Origin: Phragmites australis
Lineage: Eukaryota; Streptophyta; Magnoliopsida; Poales; Poaceae
Length of the DNA: 64,000 bases
Direction of reading: 5' to 3'
Assembly (NCBI RefSeq): GCF_958298935.1
Contig: NC_084940.1
Location: 23,369,146 to 23,433,145, forward strand
The first letter of the stretch is position 1; each line of letters starts with the position of its first letter. The notes under the pieces are model-generated. The model was given only the letters and a program-made list of their open reading frames with translations. It was not told the DNA's origin and did no database searches. Positions 42,678 to 55,300 of the stretch are shown one piece after another. The translations under genes and the position numbers were made by a program.

Positions 42678-43724
42678 TGTCGGAGGATCAACTCCAGTCG
42701 CAGGGATCCCGAGAGACCCCTTTTTAGAGATTCGACCGGGGGATGATCCTAAGTCTGTTCGTCGGAGAAATAAATGGGAATGAATGCAACGGCCGGTGGT
42801 GGTGGAATTGGCCTAGTGCAGAATGAAGTAAATACACCGGAATATAGACAGGTTTGGGCCGCACAGGGGCGTAACACCCTACTCCTGTATGGATACTATA
42901 AATGCCCTGAGGAAGTCCCTCAAGGATGTTGCTGGTTACAAGAATGTTTGTCTATCTCAGAGCCTGGGGTTCTTTGTTCTTCAGCCTGTCTCGTGCTGCT
43001 CACTTCTCAGCCGTGTTTCTCTTGCGCTTACGACGTTATCCTGAGACGGGCCGGATGGCACGGGACGGGACCCGTGCAATTAATGACCCCACGCCTCTCT
43101 GCCAGAACGTGACAGGAATTGACGCTGAGCGCGGCGGGAGCAGTTGGAGGTGACAAGCCACGCACGCTCTTTAAATGCGGCCTCGGGCCTTTGACTGGCT
43201 GACACCTCATCGGTGGGCCCCTCGGGGGCCTCTACCAGGGGGCTTTCTGGGTCGTTGGGGTACCGAGTGCTCGGGGGGTACTGTTCACCTCCCCGAGCAC
43301 TCTCTCCCGGACACTCTTGTACGGATCCTCGGGGAACCGAGTGCTCGGGGGCTGCTGCACGCAGCCCCGAGCACTCTCTCCCGGAACTTCCTTCGGTGGG
43401 TCCTCGGGATACTTGGCTGCCCAGGGGCCACCGCCGGCAGCCCCGGGCACGTTTCTCCCGGTACTTAGCTCTCCTGGTCGTCGGGGGACTAGGGTGCTCG
43501 GGGGTCACCGTACACCTTCCCGAGCACTTTCTTCCCGGTACTTAGATTTCGTGGATCATCGGGGAACTGGGGTACTCGGGGGCCACCGACTGTGGCCCCG
43601 AGCGCCCTCTCCCGGGACTCGATCTTTCTCACCTTGCGGGAGAGACTCCGCGGGATGGCGCCATGTGGTGGATGGCTGGTCTTGCCTCGGGATTCGGGGA
43701 CCCTCGGTTCCTGATACACCGACA
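42678..43724 (-). repeat. 5' LTR of copy B with internal deletion (1047 bp)
   Basis: Aligns with 25955-27326 but lacks the segment equivalent to about 26306-26631 (about 326 bp). The break is at GCGCT/TACGACG near 43028. The lost part includes the TTTAAATA core-promoter-like site. Confidence 0.9.
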
Positions 43725-43729
43725 TAATC

Positions 43730-44294
43730 CTAGTAGTATCTTGGGTGGGTTAATCCAACATCATGTTCTCTAACATGTGTCCACATTATTCCATAAAACA
43801 TGATCATCAATAAATACCTGTGTCGAACTACTCATCATCATTTTAATATAAGATCAGATATCATTTAAAATAACATCATAATACAAACAAAGAGCTTCAC
43901 GAATAAGTCACACGCTTGCTAATCAATGTAAATGATAATTATTCATATAGTAGAATAATATATTATTCAAATTACATAAATATAGATATGATACAATCAT
44001 CACTATATTGTCTCTATACTATATCACCAACAGGAACTTGGCCAAACCCTTGCCACGGCAGCAGCTTCTTACCGCGCTAATTGCGATGACGTAGCAGAAA
44101 AAGATTTAGTTTTGGATATAACTTCTTAAAATGTTTATTCTGAAAATGTTTAAGAAGAGGTAAAAAAAGGATAACCGGTTGACGTGAAAGGAGAAAAATC
44201 AATCTTGCAGCAGCAGGATGGAACAGCAGATCGAAGCAGTGACACCAGGTATTTTTCCTGACGTTCCAAGCAACCGTAGCGACAGTTGATTGCA
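43730..44294. other. Flank right of copy B and 3' UTR exon of the NLR gene
   Basis: AT-rich and without a gene down to about 44000. The last few hundred bases are probably the final 3' UTR exon of the NLR transcript, whose polyadenylation site I cannot place. Confidence 0.4.
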
Positions 44295-44396
44295 CTGCAT
44301 AATAAAAGTAAGCTCACCGTCAGTATGTTTGATTTTCGTAATTAGTGCACATACGCAAGAACGCACACACGCAGAATAAAACTTACCGCCCGGGAA
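44295..44396 (-). other. Predicted intron in the 3' UTR of the NLR gene
   Basis: Minus-strand donor GGCGG/GTAAGT at 44396 and acceptor TTTTATTATGCAG ending at 44295; 102 bp, AT-rich. It begins 88 bp after the NLR stop codon. Confidence 0.5.
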
Positions 44397-44484
44397 CGGG
44401 ATGCTGCTCCAAGGACCTGGATCCCCGCCGTACCTTTTGTAGAAATGTTTCTTCCGCGCACGGCAGAGGATCTCGATCCCTGCA

Positions 44485-47400
44485 TTAGGGTCCTTCGATG
44501 AACAGAACGCGGGGCCTATTAGGATGCCCCTCTGCAGCTTCTTCCCAATTTTCCTTTGTTTCTTTGGCAACTCCAGAATGGAGCGCAACTTCCTTGAGTG
44601 CCATGAGGTCTGTGATTTTGACGCCGGAAAGACCATCTAGACCTCGGCAGATGAGGTGAAGTGAGACAAGATACTTGAGAGCTCCATCTTGGATTGTTAT
44701 CCAGTGCAGGTTTTGCTCGGCCACAAGGCACATCCGTTCTAGGCTCTTCAACTGCTCAGGACGTATGACGACGGGGCCTTCTTCGCTGCTACGTTGTTCA
44801 GGACCTTTGATGCTACTTGTTGCCTCCAGCTTCAGATATCGCAATGAGCTCAGATTGCTCAGTCCGCGTAGAACAGCATCTCCGAAAATCAGAGTAGTGG
44901 ACGATAGGCACAGCTCTGTAATACTACCCACACTAGTAACAAACTCAGGGATTCGCGTCAGCCTACCATGGCCACGCAGCTTCAGGGAGAAAAGATTACC
45001 ACGACAATCATGAGCACGTCGAAAATTCGGAAATGCCTCTGACTTTTTCTGGAAGTCAATTGACAGGGAGTGACGGACCTTCAGCATCTCGCAGCTTCTA
45101 CGGAGGAAATCTTGCATGGCTTCTGAAACAGGAGTCCATATTCCGTCATTTGCTTCCGAGTCGCACCATATCTTCACCTTCGTCAGCTGCCACATATGAC
45201 GCATCAGCGGTGGGAACCCTTGGCCCTTGCGTGTGACAATTCCTGCTAGCGTCTCCAGCATACTTTTCTCCTCCAGGAACTTTATTAGCCTTTCGTCCGA
45301 TCTGTAATCTCGGAGTTTAAACATTCCAAGGAGATGTTTTAGGCGGGGCAGCTCGAGGATTTCAACAGGCACCTTGACCACCGTCTCTTTCCCCAGGTCG
45401 AGCGTCTCTAACAACCGCAGCTCGCATATTCGACTTGGGATCTTGGTGATACTTGCCCTTGCCCGGAGGCTAAGATATTTGAGCAGATACAACTTGCATA
45501 TTTGTTCGAGGTGGCTTTCTTCCACACAATTGCATTCCTCCAGATCCAACACCCGCAGCAGCTTGCATTTGGTAAAGTCCAAACGACCCTCCTGGCGTTC
45601 GTAGAATACCGCCAGAGTCCGGAGACGGGATAGGTCCTGCTGTTGCAAAACCCGCATGCTATCTGAATAACCGGTATGATGGAGGGAAAGCCGGCGGATG
45701 TCTTGAGGTGCAGTCCCATCATCACATGACAGCATCATGAAATTCTCCGACTTGGAGATGCCGGTGATGTACTCGAGCATCATCCCAGGAGTTTTGCATG
45801 TCTGCACCTTCTCATTGATGGGCCAAATGAGATTTCGGTCGATGAGGGTGCTGAAATTCCCGAGTGCGTCACTGCTACTGCTGCATCCCATTCCTGGTCC
45901 TTCAGCTAGCCATCGCCTTATCAGAGGTGCCCTCCTGATAGGATGGCCATGTGGGAACATGCAAAGATAGAGCAAGCAGTCCTGGAGACAGGGGCTACAT
46001 AGACTTTCGTAGTCATTGACCAGCACACGCTGCATTCTCGCTAGCGTCTCGTCCTCCTCTTTCGGAGTACGGAGTTCCCTCCAGGCGTCTTCACATTGGC
46101 TCAGATCTCCATTGCAAAATTGGGCTATGCTAATTAGAGCCAGTGGTACACCGTCACATTTCTTCCGGATTTCCGATGACGCCTCTGAAGGTGACCCCTC
46201 GCAAGAAACAATCTTGTCGAATAGCTCTTTTGATTTATCATCTTCAAGTGGTCTCATCTTGTACACGTGTCCACCTTTACCACTGCAGGCTTTCGCTACT
46301 GATTGTATGGTCGTTGTCACAATGATTCTGCTGTCCACTCCCTTTAGCTGGGGGAAGGCAGATATTATACCAGAGCCCAACTGTTTTGTATGTACATCAT
46401 CGATTACAAGGAAGTACCTGCATATAAGAGATAAATTGGGAAAAGTAATAAGTTTATCGATACCCATTCTCCTCTGTATTAAGGTAAAAAAAAGAAGTAA
46501 TTCCGGGTTCATACAGTTTAGTTCGAGGCTCAATGAATGACTGCAAGTACAACATGAGTACAAGATGTAAATCATGTAATTAACTAGTATCAGTTTATGC
46601 CCTACAATCCTAAGCAATACTACAACTTCATTTGCGACTAACGAGCCAAATTGCCCTTACAATTGCAAAGGTAGATTTGAAAATACTACAACTGCTATGT
46701 AACTCTAATACTTGTGACTGCAGACGTAGATATGTTTATATCCTCCGTGCCTTTGTCAAAAAGACCTTGTTTGATACTTGTAATTATTAAAAATAACGGT
46801 ATCAAAATACTCTTAGTTGATATATCTTTCAATTTGCGTACTAGTCAAAATTGTAACGATTTTGTTAATTTTCAGACACCTGATTTTTTTTCTCTCTCAG
46901 TCACCTAAAACTACGGCTACATAGCTAATTAAAATTGCAATAAATATGTGGGTTGTTGGATGTTACTCTAATCATTAAAAAAATAATGAAAAATAACAAA
47001 ATTTCAATCACTTGAGAAAAGCAACCAAATTGTAATTAACTAGTAAGTAAAAGAGGAGGAATTAGTAAAGAGTAAGGTGGCACGATGTGCACGTGTGATC
47101 ATTTTTTTGTAACTCTATCAAGTCTCCGATAACAGAAGGAAGAAACTAATCAGCAATGTAGAAAAGTAATCACCTCTTGGTCCCAAGGCGTGATTTGAGT
47201 TGTGTTTGCACGTCATTCATGTGTTGTGAGACCTTATTGGAGGCACCATGGAGGCCACAACTGACTTGTGGATCTTGGATGGAGGCGCTAGCACCATTAT
47301 TCACTTGTGGGGCTTGGATGGAGGTAGTACTGGCCTCAATCACGCGCTTGCCTTTGACATCTTGCTCAGGTAATTTTTCGAGTATCTCTCTCAGAATCTC

Positions 47401-48054
47401 CTCCTTATCCTTGCCCCTCGCGTTAACAAAAGCGTGCAGAGGGTATTCATGGTGCACAAGATTGTACACTTGGCGGGCAAGAGTCGTCTTACCGATGCCA
47501 CCAAAGCCAACGATGGAGATCACCTTGAGCTTCCCCTCCGTTGGACTCTCAGATTTCCGTAGCAGCGCCATAAGCTCACGGAGGGGCTTGTCCATGCCCA
47601 CGACCTCGTGGCCAGCCTGACCAGGAATGCCCTGGTCATGGGAGGTCGGTGCTCCTGAGGTGGAGGATGAAGCACCGTCTTGTGGTTTCTGCTTTGATTC
47701 TTCACTAATATAACGTTGAAACCGATGGTATATCCCCTCTGATGATTTCTTGAGCTGATCAATCTCGGCGGCAATATGCACACGCTTCATCTTCTTGGCG
47801 ACGTGGTGGTCTACGATGTCCTCGATTTCGTACGCAAAGCGCTTCAGATCTTTAATCCAGGCTCTCCTCACATCGCTCATATCATAGCGATTCCTGCGAT
47901 GATCTCGGATGGCAGCTTGGGCATGCCCAAGCTCAGACTGGATGGATTGGACACGAGCGTCGAGGTACCACAGCTCCTCGCCTGCTTCTCGTATCGCCGA
48001 GTAGAGCTTCGGCAAGGTGCCGCTCAGTACCGCGCCGATTATGGCACCCTCCAT
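44485..48054 (-). CDS. CC-NLR (NBS-LRR) disease-resistance-type protein, two coding exons, 937 aa
   Basis: Exon 1 is 48054-47174, the intron 47173-46418 (GTGATT donor, TATGCAG acceptor), exon 2 46417-44485. The sum is 938 codons with stop, in frame. N-terminal Rx-type coiled coil (residues 1-120; EDVID-like EIEDIVD at 76). NB-ARC: P-loop GFGGIGKTT (183), kinase-2 YFLVIDDV (295) just after the splice, RIIVTTT (324), GLPL-type CDGVPLAL (381), CLLYLCMFPHG (441), winged helix LIRRWLAEG. The MHD site reads TPGMM (503). Leucine-rich repeats fill about 530-930. Such proteins sense pathogen effectors in the cytosol and trigger defence. Odd points: a low-complexity insert (232-290) between P-loop and kinase-2 holding two copies of a 13-residue SIQ.PQV repeat, and the missing MHD. 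No stop or frameshift seen, so it may be expressed. Confidence 0.88.
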
Positions 48055-48245
48055 CTCTCTTTCTTCCTCTTGGCTCTCGAGTGTTCTGCTCGATCAGTGT
48101 TGATCGAGCGTTTGAAAGAACACTCGATCAGCACGAAAGTGTGGCTGGTTGGTTGTTTGTTTGCTTGGTTGCTATGGACGCCGGAAACTGAGGGCAGAGC
48201 TAGAGAAGAAGGGCATACATACATGGGGTCTTTTTCACCATCAAA

Positions 48246-48400
48246 ATACTCCCTGCAGTCCAAAATAAATATGTTTTAGTTCACGTACAGTCAACTATTT
48301 TAAACTTTGACTATAAATTATCTTTTATATATTAAATTTAAATACTTAAAAATGACACACGTATATTTGTCTCGAAGAATATTTTCATAATAATATATTT
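48246..48400. mobile_element. Stowaway/mariner-type MITE relic upstream of the NLR gene
   Basis: TACTCCCTGCAGTCC resembles the grass consensus end TACTCCCTCCGTCC and is followed by the usual AT-rich body (AAATAAATATGTTTTAG). The other inverted end was not found, so it is truncated or decayed. It lies about 190 bp before the NLR ATG, in the likely promoter. Confidence 0.5.
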
Positions 48401-50312
48401 GTCTCGAAAAATGACACCGAATACTGGTGGCCTTGGATCCAGAGCTTGGTCAGTTGCGTACTCTTGGGGCAATAATTTTCTTTTTTTCCTACAGCAACAC
48501 GCGCAATAAATTTGAAATTAATCATAAAAAATTCTAGGAGCAATCACCTTCTTCCAAATAACTCCTTTAAAGTAAAAGAAAAAGAGAAAACTGAACCAAC
48601 AATGAGTCACTGGCTGCATCTTAATCAAGAAGTTGTTTCGTGGAATGTAAATTCATGCACGTTATCTTAGTCAGCAAAGTTGTGTAATGGATATATCTAA
48701 AAGGCTTGATTTCTGATTCATTTTTATTTATTTTCGAACTTGCACATATATGATTATTGTTAGACACTCCGGGTGTACAGGGGGAACAGGCTGGCAAAAA
48801 TGTAAATTGCAAATGCTGGGGCTAGAGAGCATTTTGCATAAACCAGGGTACAGCTGTGAATATTGAGCTAAATCTTATATGTGAATCTATAAATTCAAGA
48901 AGATGCAGCGCTCCGCATGTAAAAGCGTCCTATAGAAGACTTGCGGAAGCGAATGGTTGTTGTTTCGTCAAAGTCAATTGTAACATCTGGGACCACCATA
49001 AGCCCGAAGTATTATTAAAATCTAACATACAAGACCGATGAACCTAAAAAAATTCGGTAACATCTCTCCTAAAACCGGAAGTATAACTGGTATCATCACA
49101 CACAGAGATACATAACAATTTATGTATACACACACTATAGTGTTAAAAAACTCTCTTCATTGCCAGCTCCAAAACCCCTTCACAGCTAACTGGCAACATA
49201 TAAATCCTAACAAACGAGGGACAAACCTCGATTATACAGAGGTACCACTACGAGTCAACCATACAACAAAAGTATGTAAAGAACGCCAAAAAGATATCAC
49301 GACAGATAAACCAAAAGATAAAAGTGATTGTGCAAACGTTGTGTAGGTACCCACCCCACATGCTCGCTATCACCTCATGGCGCATCTGGAAAGATAGCAA
49401 TGGTGAGATTCGAAAATCTCAACAAGTAAATTATTTTAACAAGTTATTAAGCTACAGTTGGTTAAACATTCACCTTTAACAATAACAATAAGCTGAACAA
49501 GTTAACCATATCTGAAAAATATAATTAAGTCTGATGAAAATAGCAACAAACACATACAATCATCCGCTAGCTATAATTCATCATATCAGTTCATCCTAAA
49601 ATGGTATTAAAGACTTCTTTGCAATATAAGAACGACATCGAAGCAATTTGTAGGATCGAGAAGGGGTTGAATAGGAGCCTCAGCAAATTCTTGGATGGAC
49701 TATCCCAATTTTTTCACCCAATGCACCTCAAATCAACACGCAGAAGCAACAAAACCGAGAGAAATAAAACACAACAAAAATCTCTGAAGAAAGCATGGCT
49801 CTCATGGATGAATATGAAACCTAGGTTCCATACAAATCAATTCCAAGAGTCATAGCCACAAAAAGCATGCAACTTGATTCACTTAGATTCGAAGGAATAG
49901 GCACCAGGTAAAGAGAGTCTCCAAGTTGATGATCCGGAGGCAAGGGATGGTTCAAAACTAACTCATAGATGATTCTCATCCCTTTAGCAATAAGAAGAAT
50001 AACTCTAATGCGATGGAAAAATTCAGCACTTCAACAAAAATGAAAATCACAACCAAAAATCAAAAGACTTACAAACTTGCAAGGGAACCAATAGAGGGAA
50101 ACTAGAATGAGAGAAACACAAGCACAAGAGGAAACATAAACTTTATTTCTTGCAGAGGAACATCCATGATCCCCTACTCGTATGGTTTCCTGGTTGAAAG
50201 CGATAGAAAATTTTATTTTGCACTAGCGTAGCCTACCCGTTCCCTAACACTCTGACAGCTCCTCGTGCGAAGACCGGGTGTACAGCCCGATCAAGGCCTC
50301 TGTGTCCACCTT
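48401..50312. other. AT-rich intergenic region between the NLR gene and copy C
   Basis: No gene recognised. On the minus strand TGTTAGGGAACGGG at about 50252 looks like the start of an LTR, but no matching end or target duplication was found. Confidence 0.4.
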
Positions 50313-51818
50313 TGTCGGAGGATTAACTCCTGTCGCAGGGATCCCGAGAGACCCCTTTTAGAGATTCGGCCGGGGGGATGATCCTGAATAAGTTCGTCGG
50401 AGAAATAAATGGAAGTGGAAGTAAATGCAACGGCCGGTGGTGGGTGATGATCGATCTAGTGCAACGGGAAGCAAGTGCACCGGAGTTTAGACAGGTTCGG
50501 GCCGCATGGGGGCGTAATACCCTACTCCTGTATGGATACAATAACTTATCCTGAGGGGGATCCCTCAAGGATGTATCTGGTTACAAGAATGTAGTGTCTA
50601 ATTAAGAGCTTGAGGCTCCTTGTTCTTCGACAGGAGCTCTGCTCAGGCTTGCTTGCAATGTTTTCGTCTGTTGGTTTGGTTCATTGTGGGGTTCGTCTTT
50701 TTCGTCTGAGTGTGGCACGGTCGACTGCTTGGGCTTGTGTTCAATCCAATTATTCTATCATTCTTATCTTCTCTCTGTATGCCGATCCTTTTATGCACTC
50801 GCCGGCCGCGACATACCCCGAACGGGAAGGAAGGGGCACAAGTTCCAAGACGCCACGACTGAGAAAGGCATCATCATTTTCTCTGGGCGAAGTGACTGGG
50901 GCGGTGGAAAAACACGGCGCGCGTCCGGTCACTCGTCACTGTGGACGCCCTGGCGACGGGCACCGTTGAGAGGGCCCACCGGGCAGCCACAGAGGCACCC
51001 GGCGTGCCCGCCCTGTCTTGTTCCTCTGCCACGGCAGGGCGGCAGGCGGAACGCCTTGATCCTGGCGACGTTATCCCGAGACACACCGGATGATACGGGA
51101 CGGGACCCGTGCAATTAATGGCCCCACGCCTCTCTGCTAAAGCATGGCAGGGACTGACACTGCGGTGGGAGCAGTTGGGGATGTCAGGCCGCGCACGCCC
51201 ATTAAATGCGGCCTCGGACCTCTGACTGGTTGACACCTCATCGATGAGCCCCTCGGGCGCCCTTCTGGGTCGTCGGGGCACCAAGTGCTCAAGGGTATTG
51301 TTCACCTCCCTGAGCACCCTCTCCCGAGAACTCTCGCACGAACCTTCAGGGAACCGAGTGCTCGGGGGCTGCCACGTGCAACCCCGAGCACTCTCTCCCG
51401 AGCACTTTTGCACTGACCCTCGGGGAACCGGGCGCTCGGGGGCTGCCGCACGCAGCCCCCCGAGCACTCTCTCCCGGAACTTAGCTGTTCTGATCGTTAG
51501 GGGACTAGGGTGCTCGGGGGTGACCGGGCACCTCCCCGAGCACTTTCTTCCCGGTACTTGGACTCTGTGGGTCGTCGGGGAACTGGGGTGCTCGGGGACC
51601 AGAGGCTGTGGCCCCGAGCGCCTTCTCCCAGAACTTAGATTTTGCGGGTCGTCGGGGAACTGGGGTGCTCGGGGACCAGAGGCTGTGGCCCTGAGCGTCT
51701 TCTCCCGAAACTTAGATTTTCCTCATCCCGCGGGAGGGACCTCGCGGGATGGTGACACGTGGCAGATGTCTGGCCTGGCCTCGGACCTCAGGGACCCTCG
51801 GTTCCTGATACACCGACA
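50313..51818 (-). repeat. 3' LTR of copy C (1506 bp)
   Basis: TGTCGG/CCGACA ends. It carries the most hairpin-type repeats of the LTRs here (51345-51720), each built on GTGCTCGGGG with a downstream CCCCGAGC(A/G)C complement. Two adjacent units at about 51560-51720 are nearly identical. CATAAAAGG at 50788-50796 is the probable core promoter. The polypurine-type AGCCCCCGGGCCC adjoins at 51820-51835. Confidence 0.9.
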
Positions 51819-52184
51819 GTAGCCCCCGGGCCCATTAGCAGGTGATGGCACGGAGACTGCGGATGGGCCCTTCGTCGCGGACGAGGCCGAGGCTGGCGTG
51901 GACGCCACATGGCAGGCTTTCAAGAGGTGGCCCTTTAGACCCGAGCCTCTGGTACGGCCCAGCGGGGAGACAAGCGGACGCGTGCCCACACAACTCCCGA
52001 AGGGCATGACAATGGTACGGGCGGCACGCGCGGCTGCCGTGTAGATCGAGGAAAATACGCCTGGCAGCCGCTAACGCCGCACGACCAGCGGGAGATTCGC
52101 CTGGCAGTTGCGTTGATCGAGGAAGCCGTCCCGCCGAGTGTCCCGCTGAGCGAACCGTTGGCAGGCAACATTTGAACTCTGAGA

Positions 52185-52191
52185 TATAAAA
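52185..52191 (+). promoter_or_regulatory. TATA box of the opposite-strand gene, copy C
   Basis: TATAAAA in GAGATATAAAAGGGGGAGG, 159 bp before the ATG at 52344. Nearly identical in context and distance to copy A. Confidence 0.65.
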
Positions 52192-52343
52192 GGGGGAGGG
52201 GATCGATCCGCCCCCCTCTTTACGCCTTCTTGCGATCTTGCTCTTGTCTCCTTCGTGCTCCGGAGCCCTTAGAAACCCTTCAGGCGATCAGAGCGCTTCT
52301 CCTCCTTCCTCTCTGCCACCAGACAACCTCCCCTCCCGTCGAG

Positions 52344-55300
52344 ATGCCGAGAGCCGGAGTCTCGCCTGAAGAATGAAGAAGCAGCTGATAAGATCAGGAA
52401 GCTACTGGTCCCCGAGGGCGACGACCGTTCCAGGGCGAATTGTCTTGTTCACGTCTTTCATGGCGGCGGGGTTGGTGCCGCCGTTTTCAACTTTCTTCCT
52501 CCAAGTCCTCGACACCTACGGCATCCAACTGGTGCACTTGAGCCCCAACTCCGTCGTGGTGCTGGCGGTCTTCGCGCACCTCTGCGAGATGTTTGTGGGG
52601 GTGGTGCCTTCGGTGACGCTTCTCTGACATTTCTTCGTCCTGCGGCCGGCCGGGAAGAAGAGGGGGTACTCCACGGCGGAGGTCGCAGGGTGCTGCAATC
52701 TTCGGCTGCGAGACGGCTTGGGGGAGCAGTACATCCCCCAGGTGCTGCGCAGCAAATGGGAGGAGTAGCGGCGGGACTGGTTCTTTGTCGACGTCGACCC
52801 CCATGATCGTCTCGCTCTATCGGAGGTGGCGGCGGAGCCCCAGAAGTCGACGTGGAAGGTGCCGCCGCCGGAGGACGCGAGGTTGGAGCCGGTGTTCGAG
52901 CGCATCAGATTCCTGCGCGACTCCGGGCTGACCTCGGTAATGGTGGTGGCGGACTTCTTGCTCCGTCGCCTGGCGCCCCTGCAGGAGCGGGCCCGGCCGT
53001 GCTGGCTCTACACCGGGTCCGAAGATATCACCCGGACCCAAATCGGCACAAGCTGGGATCTGGGCCCAGCGGAGCTGAGGGGCATGACCCGAGTGGTGAC
53101 CGGCGTGGAGGACACGAGCCGGGCGGTGCTCCCGTGGCCGGAGAACCCCGAGCGCGCGGCGATCTTGGCGAAGCTGCCGGAGTTCGACGCCCAGGGGCTC
53201 GTCGACCAGCCGAGGAGCCGGAGCCCCGAGGCCCCCGAGCTCCCTGGGTTGGATGAGGTGGCCAGCAAGGAGGCTGCGAGCAGCCCGGTGCGGGCCGGTG
53301 GCCCGGGCGTCAGGTGCAGCGAGCCGCAAGCCAGCGGTAGAGCCACTGCGGGGAGCAGCCGCCGCACCGGAGAAGAGGGCACCGCCGAAAGCACAGCAAC
53401 GGTGGCGCCGGGAGACCGGGGGAAGTGCCCCCGAATCTACATCCCGGTGCCGGATTCCCCGCCGTCGCCATCAGCGGTGGCGGCGTTCCCGGCCCTGGAG
53501 CCGCGCCTTGTGAGGATGGGGCCTGACTCGGCACCTGGAGACCGCGCGGCGGCCCCGCCGAGCCCCCGGCGAAAGAGGCGGCGGGAGGATTCCGGGCCGG
53601 CACTGCCGGACCCGGAGTTTAGGCTCCCGGCAGCCAAATGGCAGTATCGGGGAACTACGACCGCGTAAGTTTCATTCTTTGCTTTTTCTTGGGCGCTCTT
53701 CGCCGGAACTAGACTTCGGTTTTGACCTTCGCCTATCTCCTGCAGGCCACCCACGGGCGCCGCCGAGGGCGAAGGAACGCCGACGCTGGCGCCAGAGCCA
53801 AGCCCGCTGGCCGAGCCGAGGCAGGCGGACGCAGCAATGGCGGGGAGGCCAGCGGACGCGACGGCTGAGGGGAGGACGGCGGAAGCGGCGGCCGAGAGGA
53901 GGATGGAGCCGTCGCCCAAACCCTCGGCGCCGGTAGAACCTACCCCGGGCGTGCAGAGCCCGGGGCGGATGGTGGCGGAAGCAGCGGCCTTGCCGGGGCC
54001 GGCAGATGCGGCGGCCGAGGCAGGAACGCGGCCGTCGCCCGAGCGCCCGGCGCCGGCCCATCCTACCCTGGGCGTGCCGAGCCCGGGGCGGATGATTGTG
54101 TGGCGACACTTGGGGACCCCGAACCCCCCGGAGGCAGATCACGGGGAAACCAGCGCTCCGCCGGTGCCCGGGCGGCCTGCCGACCCCTTCCTGGCCGCGA
54201 TCGAGGGCGTCCAGGTGGCGGTCGAGCGGCTAGGCGCGACGGTGGACGCGAAGGAGGGGCAGCTCGAAGCGGAGCGCGCCCGGCTGGACTTGGAGAGGGC
54301 GCAGCTTGCGAACGCCCAGGTAGAGGCCCGCGTGGCGGCTGCGTGAGAGCAGAAGCTTTTGGAAGATACCCGCGCGGAGGTCGCGCGGGAGCGGGAGATT
54401 TTGAAGACCGCCCGCGCCGAAGCCGCGCGAGAGCGAGAAGACGCCGCCCGCCTGGCTGAGGCGTCGCGGCAGCAGGCTGCCGAAGCCCTTGCTAGGGAGG
54501 TGTGAGGAACCGTCCAGATAGTATTCTAATTAATCATCAGGAGGATCATTATTCATAATCACAACCTCGACGATTAACCAGAATACCATTCCGGTAGTCC
54601 CGGCATGTGTTTTGTGCCCAGGATCGGAACACATGCCTTCCAACTCAAATATCACAACACAGTTTAATAGAGAGAAAATAATTAAACTAGATTACAATTA
54701 TTAAACATGCAACTGCTTCCACAATTTACAACAAAAGAGGAACAACAACAACTATGCAGCGGAAGAAAAACCTATACAACAAAAGAGTATGGAGCCGTAT
54801 GCCCTTAGGCTCCATACCAAAAGCACCGGAGTTCGGAGTAGAAGGTGCTACTCCTGCCCGCCACCCTGATCGGCAGGCACAAAGTAGCCGAACACAGCCT
54901 CTTCCTCACCAACCTGAGAACCTGAAAACAACTTAAGGGCAGCACCCCTTAGTACGAAGGTACTAGCAAGTCTTACACAGTATGAGTATATATATTCTCG
55001 ACTCCAAGGATCATGCATTTAAAGCTGTAGCAAGGATTAAGACATGTTTAAGTTCATTAAGCGGTAAGCAGCCTAGACTCTAGGTGTAAGCAACTGACTT
55101 AACCAACCACCCACTCAAACCCTGCCAACCAACTGATTAGAATAGATATATAAACAACAAGTGTATAAAAGTAAACCATTACCACCAAACCACCGACCAC
55201 ATACCGACCAAACCACCCAAACCAACCATGCCACAACCCACATTGAAACTCTACGACCAAAACATGGTCGCTCGGTGGAGATAAGCGATAGCAATGCTCA

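Larger units (their letters stand above)
25955..43724 (-). mobile_element. Tat-type Ty3/gypsy retrotransposon, copy B, complete but decayed, with nested insert
   Basis: LTRs at 25955-27326 and 42678-43724 share TGTCGG/CCGACA ends, and TAATC flanks both sides (25950-25954 and 43725-43729). This is a clear 5-bp target duplication. Order on the minus strand: 5' LTR, primer site, gag, protease, RT, RNase H with a second RNase H, integrase, spacer, opposite-strand gene, polypurine tract, 3' LTR. A 4124-bp solo-LTR-like insert (34072-38195) splits pol. Without it the element is about 13.6 kb. Frameshifts and stops in gag, pol and the opposite-strand gene, plus loss of part of the 5' LTR, make it inactive. 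Confidence 0.92.

Noticed and set aside
44199..44636. Minus-strand frame overlapping the NLR 3' end
   Set aside because: Shadow frame overlapping the NLR stop and the predicted 3' UTR intron; no domain.
50200..50260. Possible further LTR starting TGTTAGGGAACGGG on the minus strand
   Set aside because: No partner, end or target duplication could be located, so it is left as intergenic.
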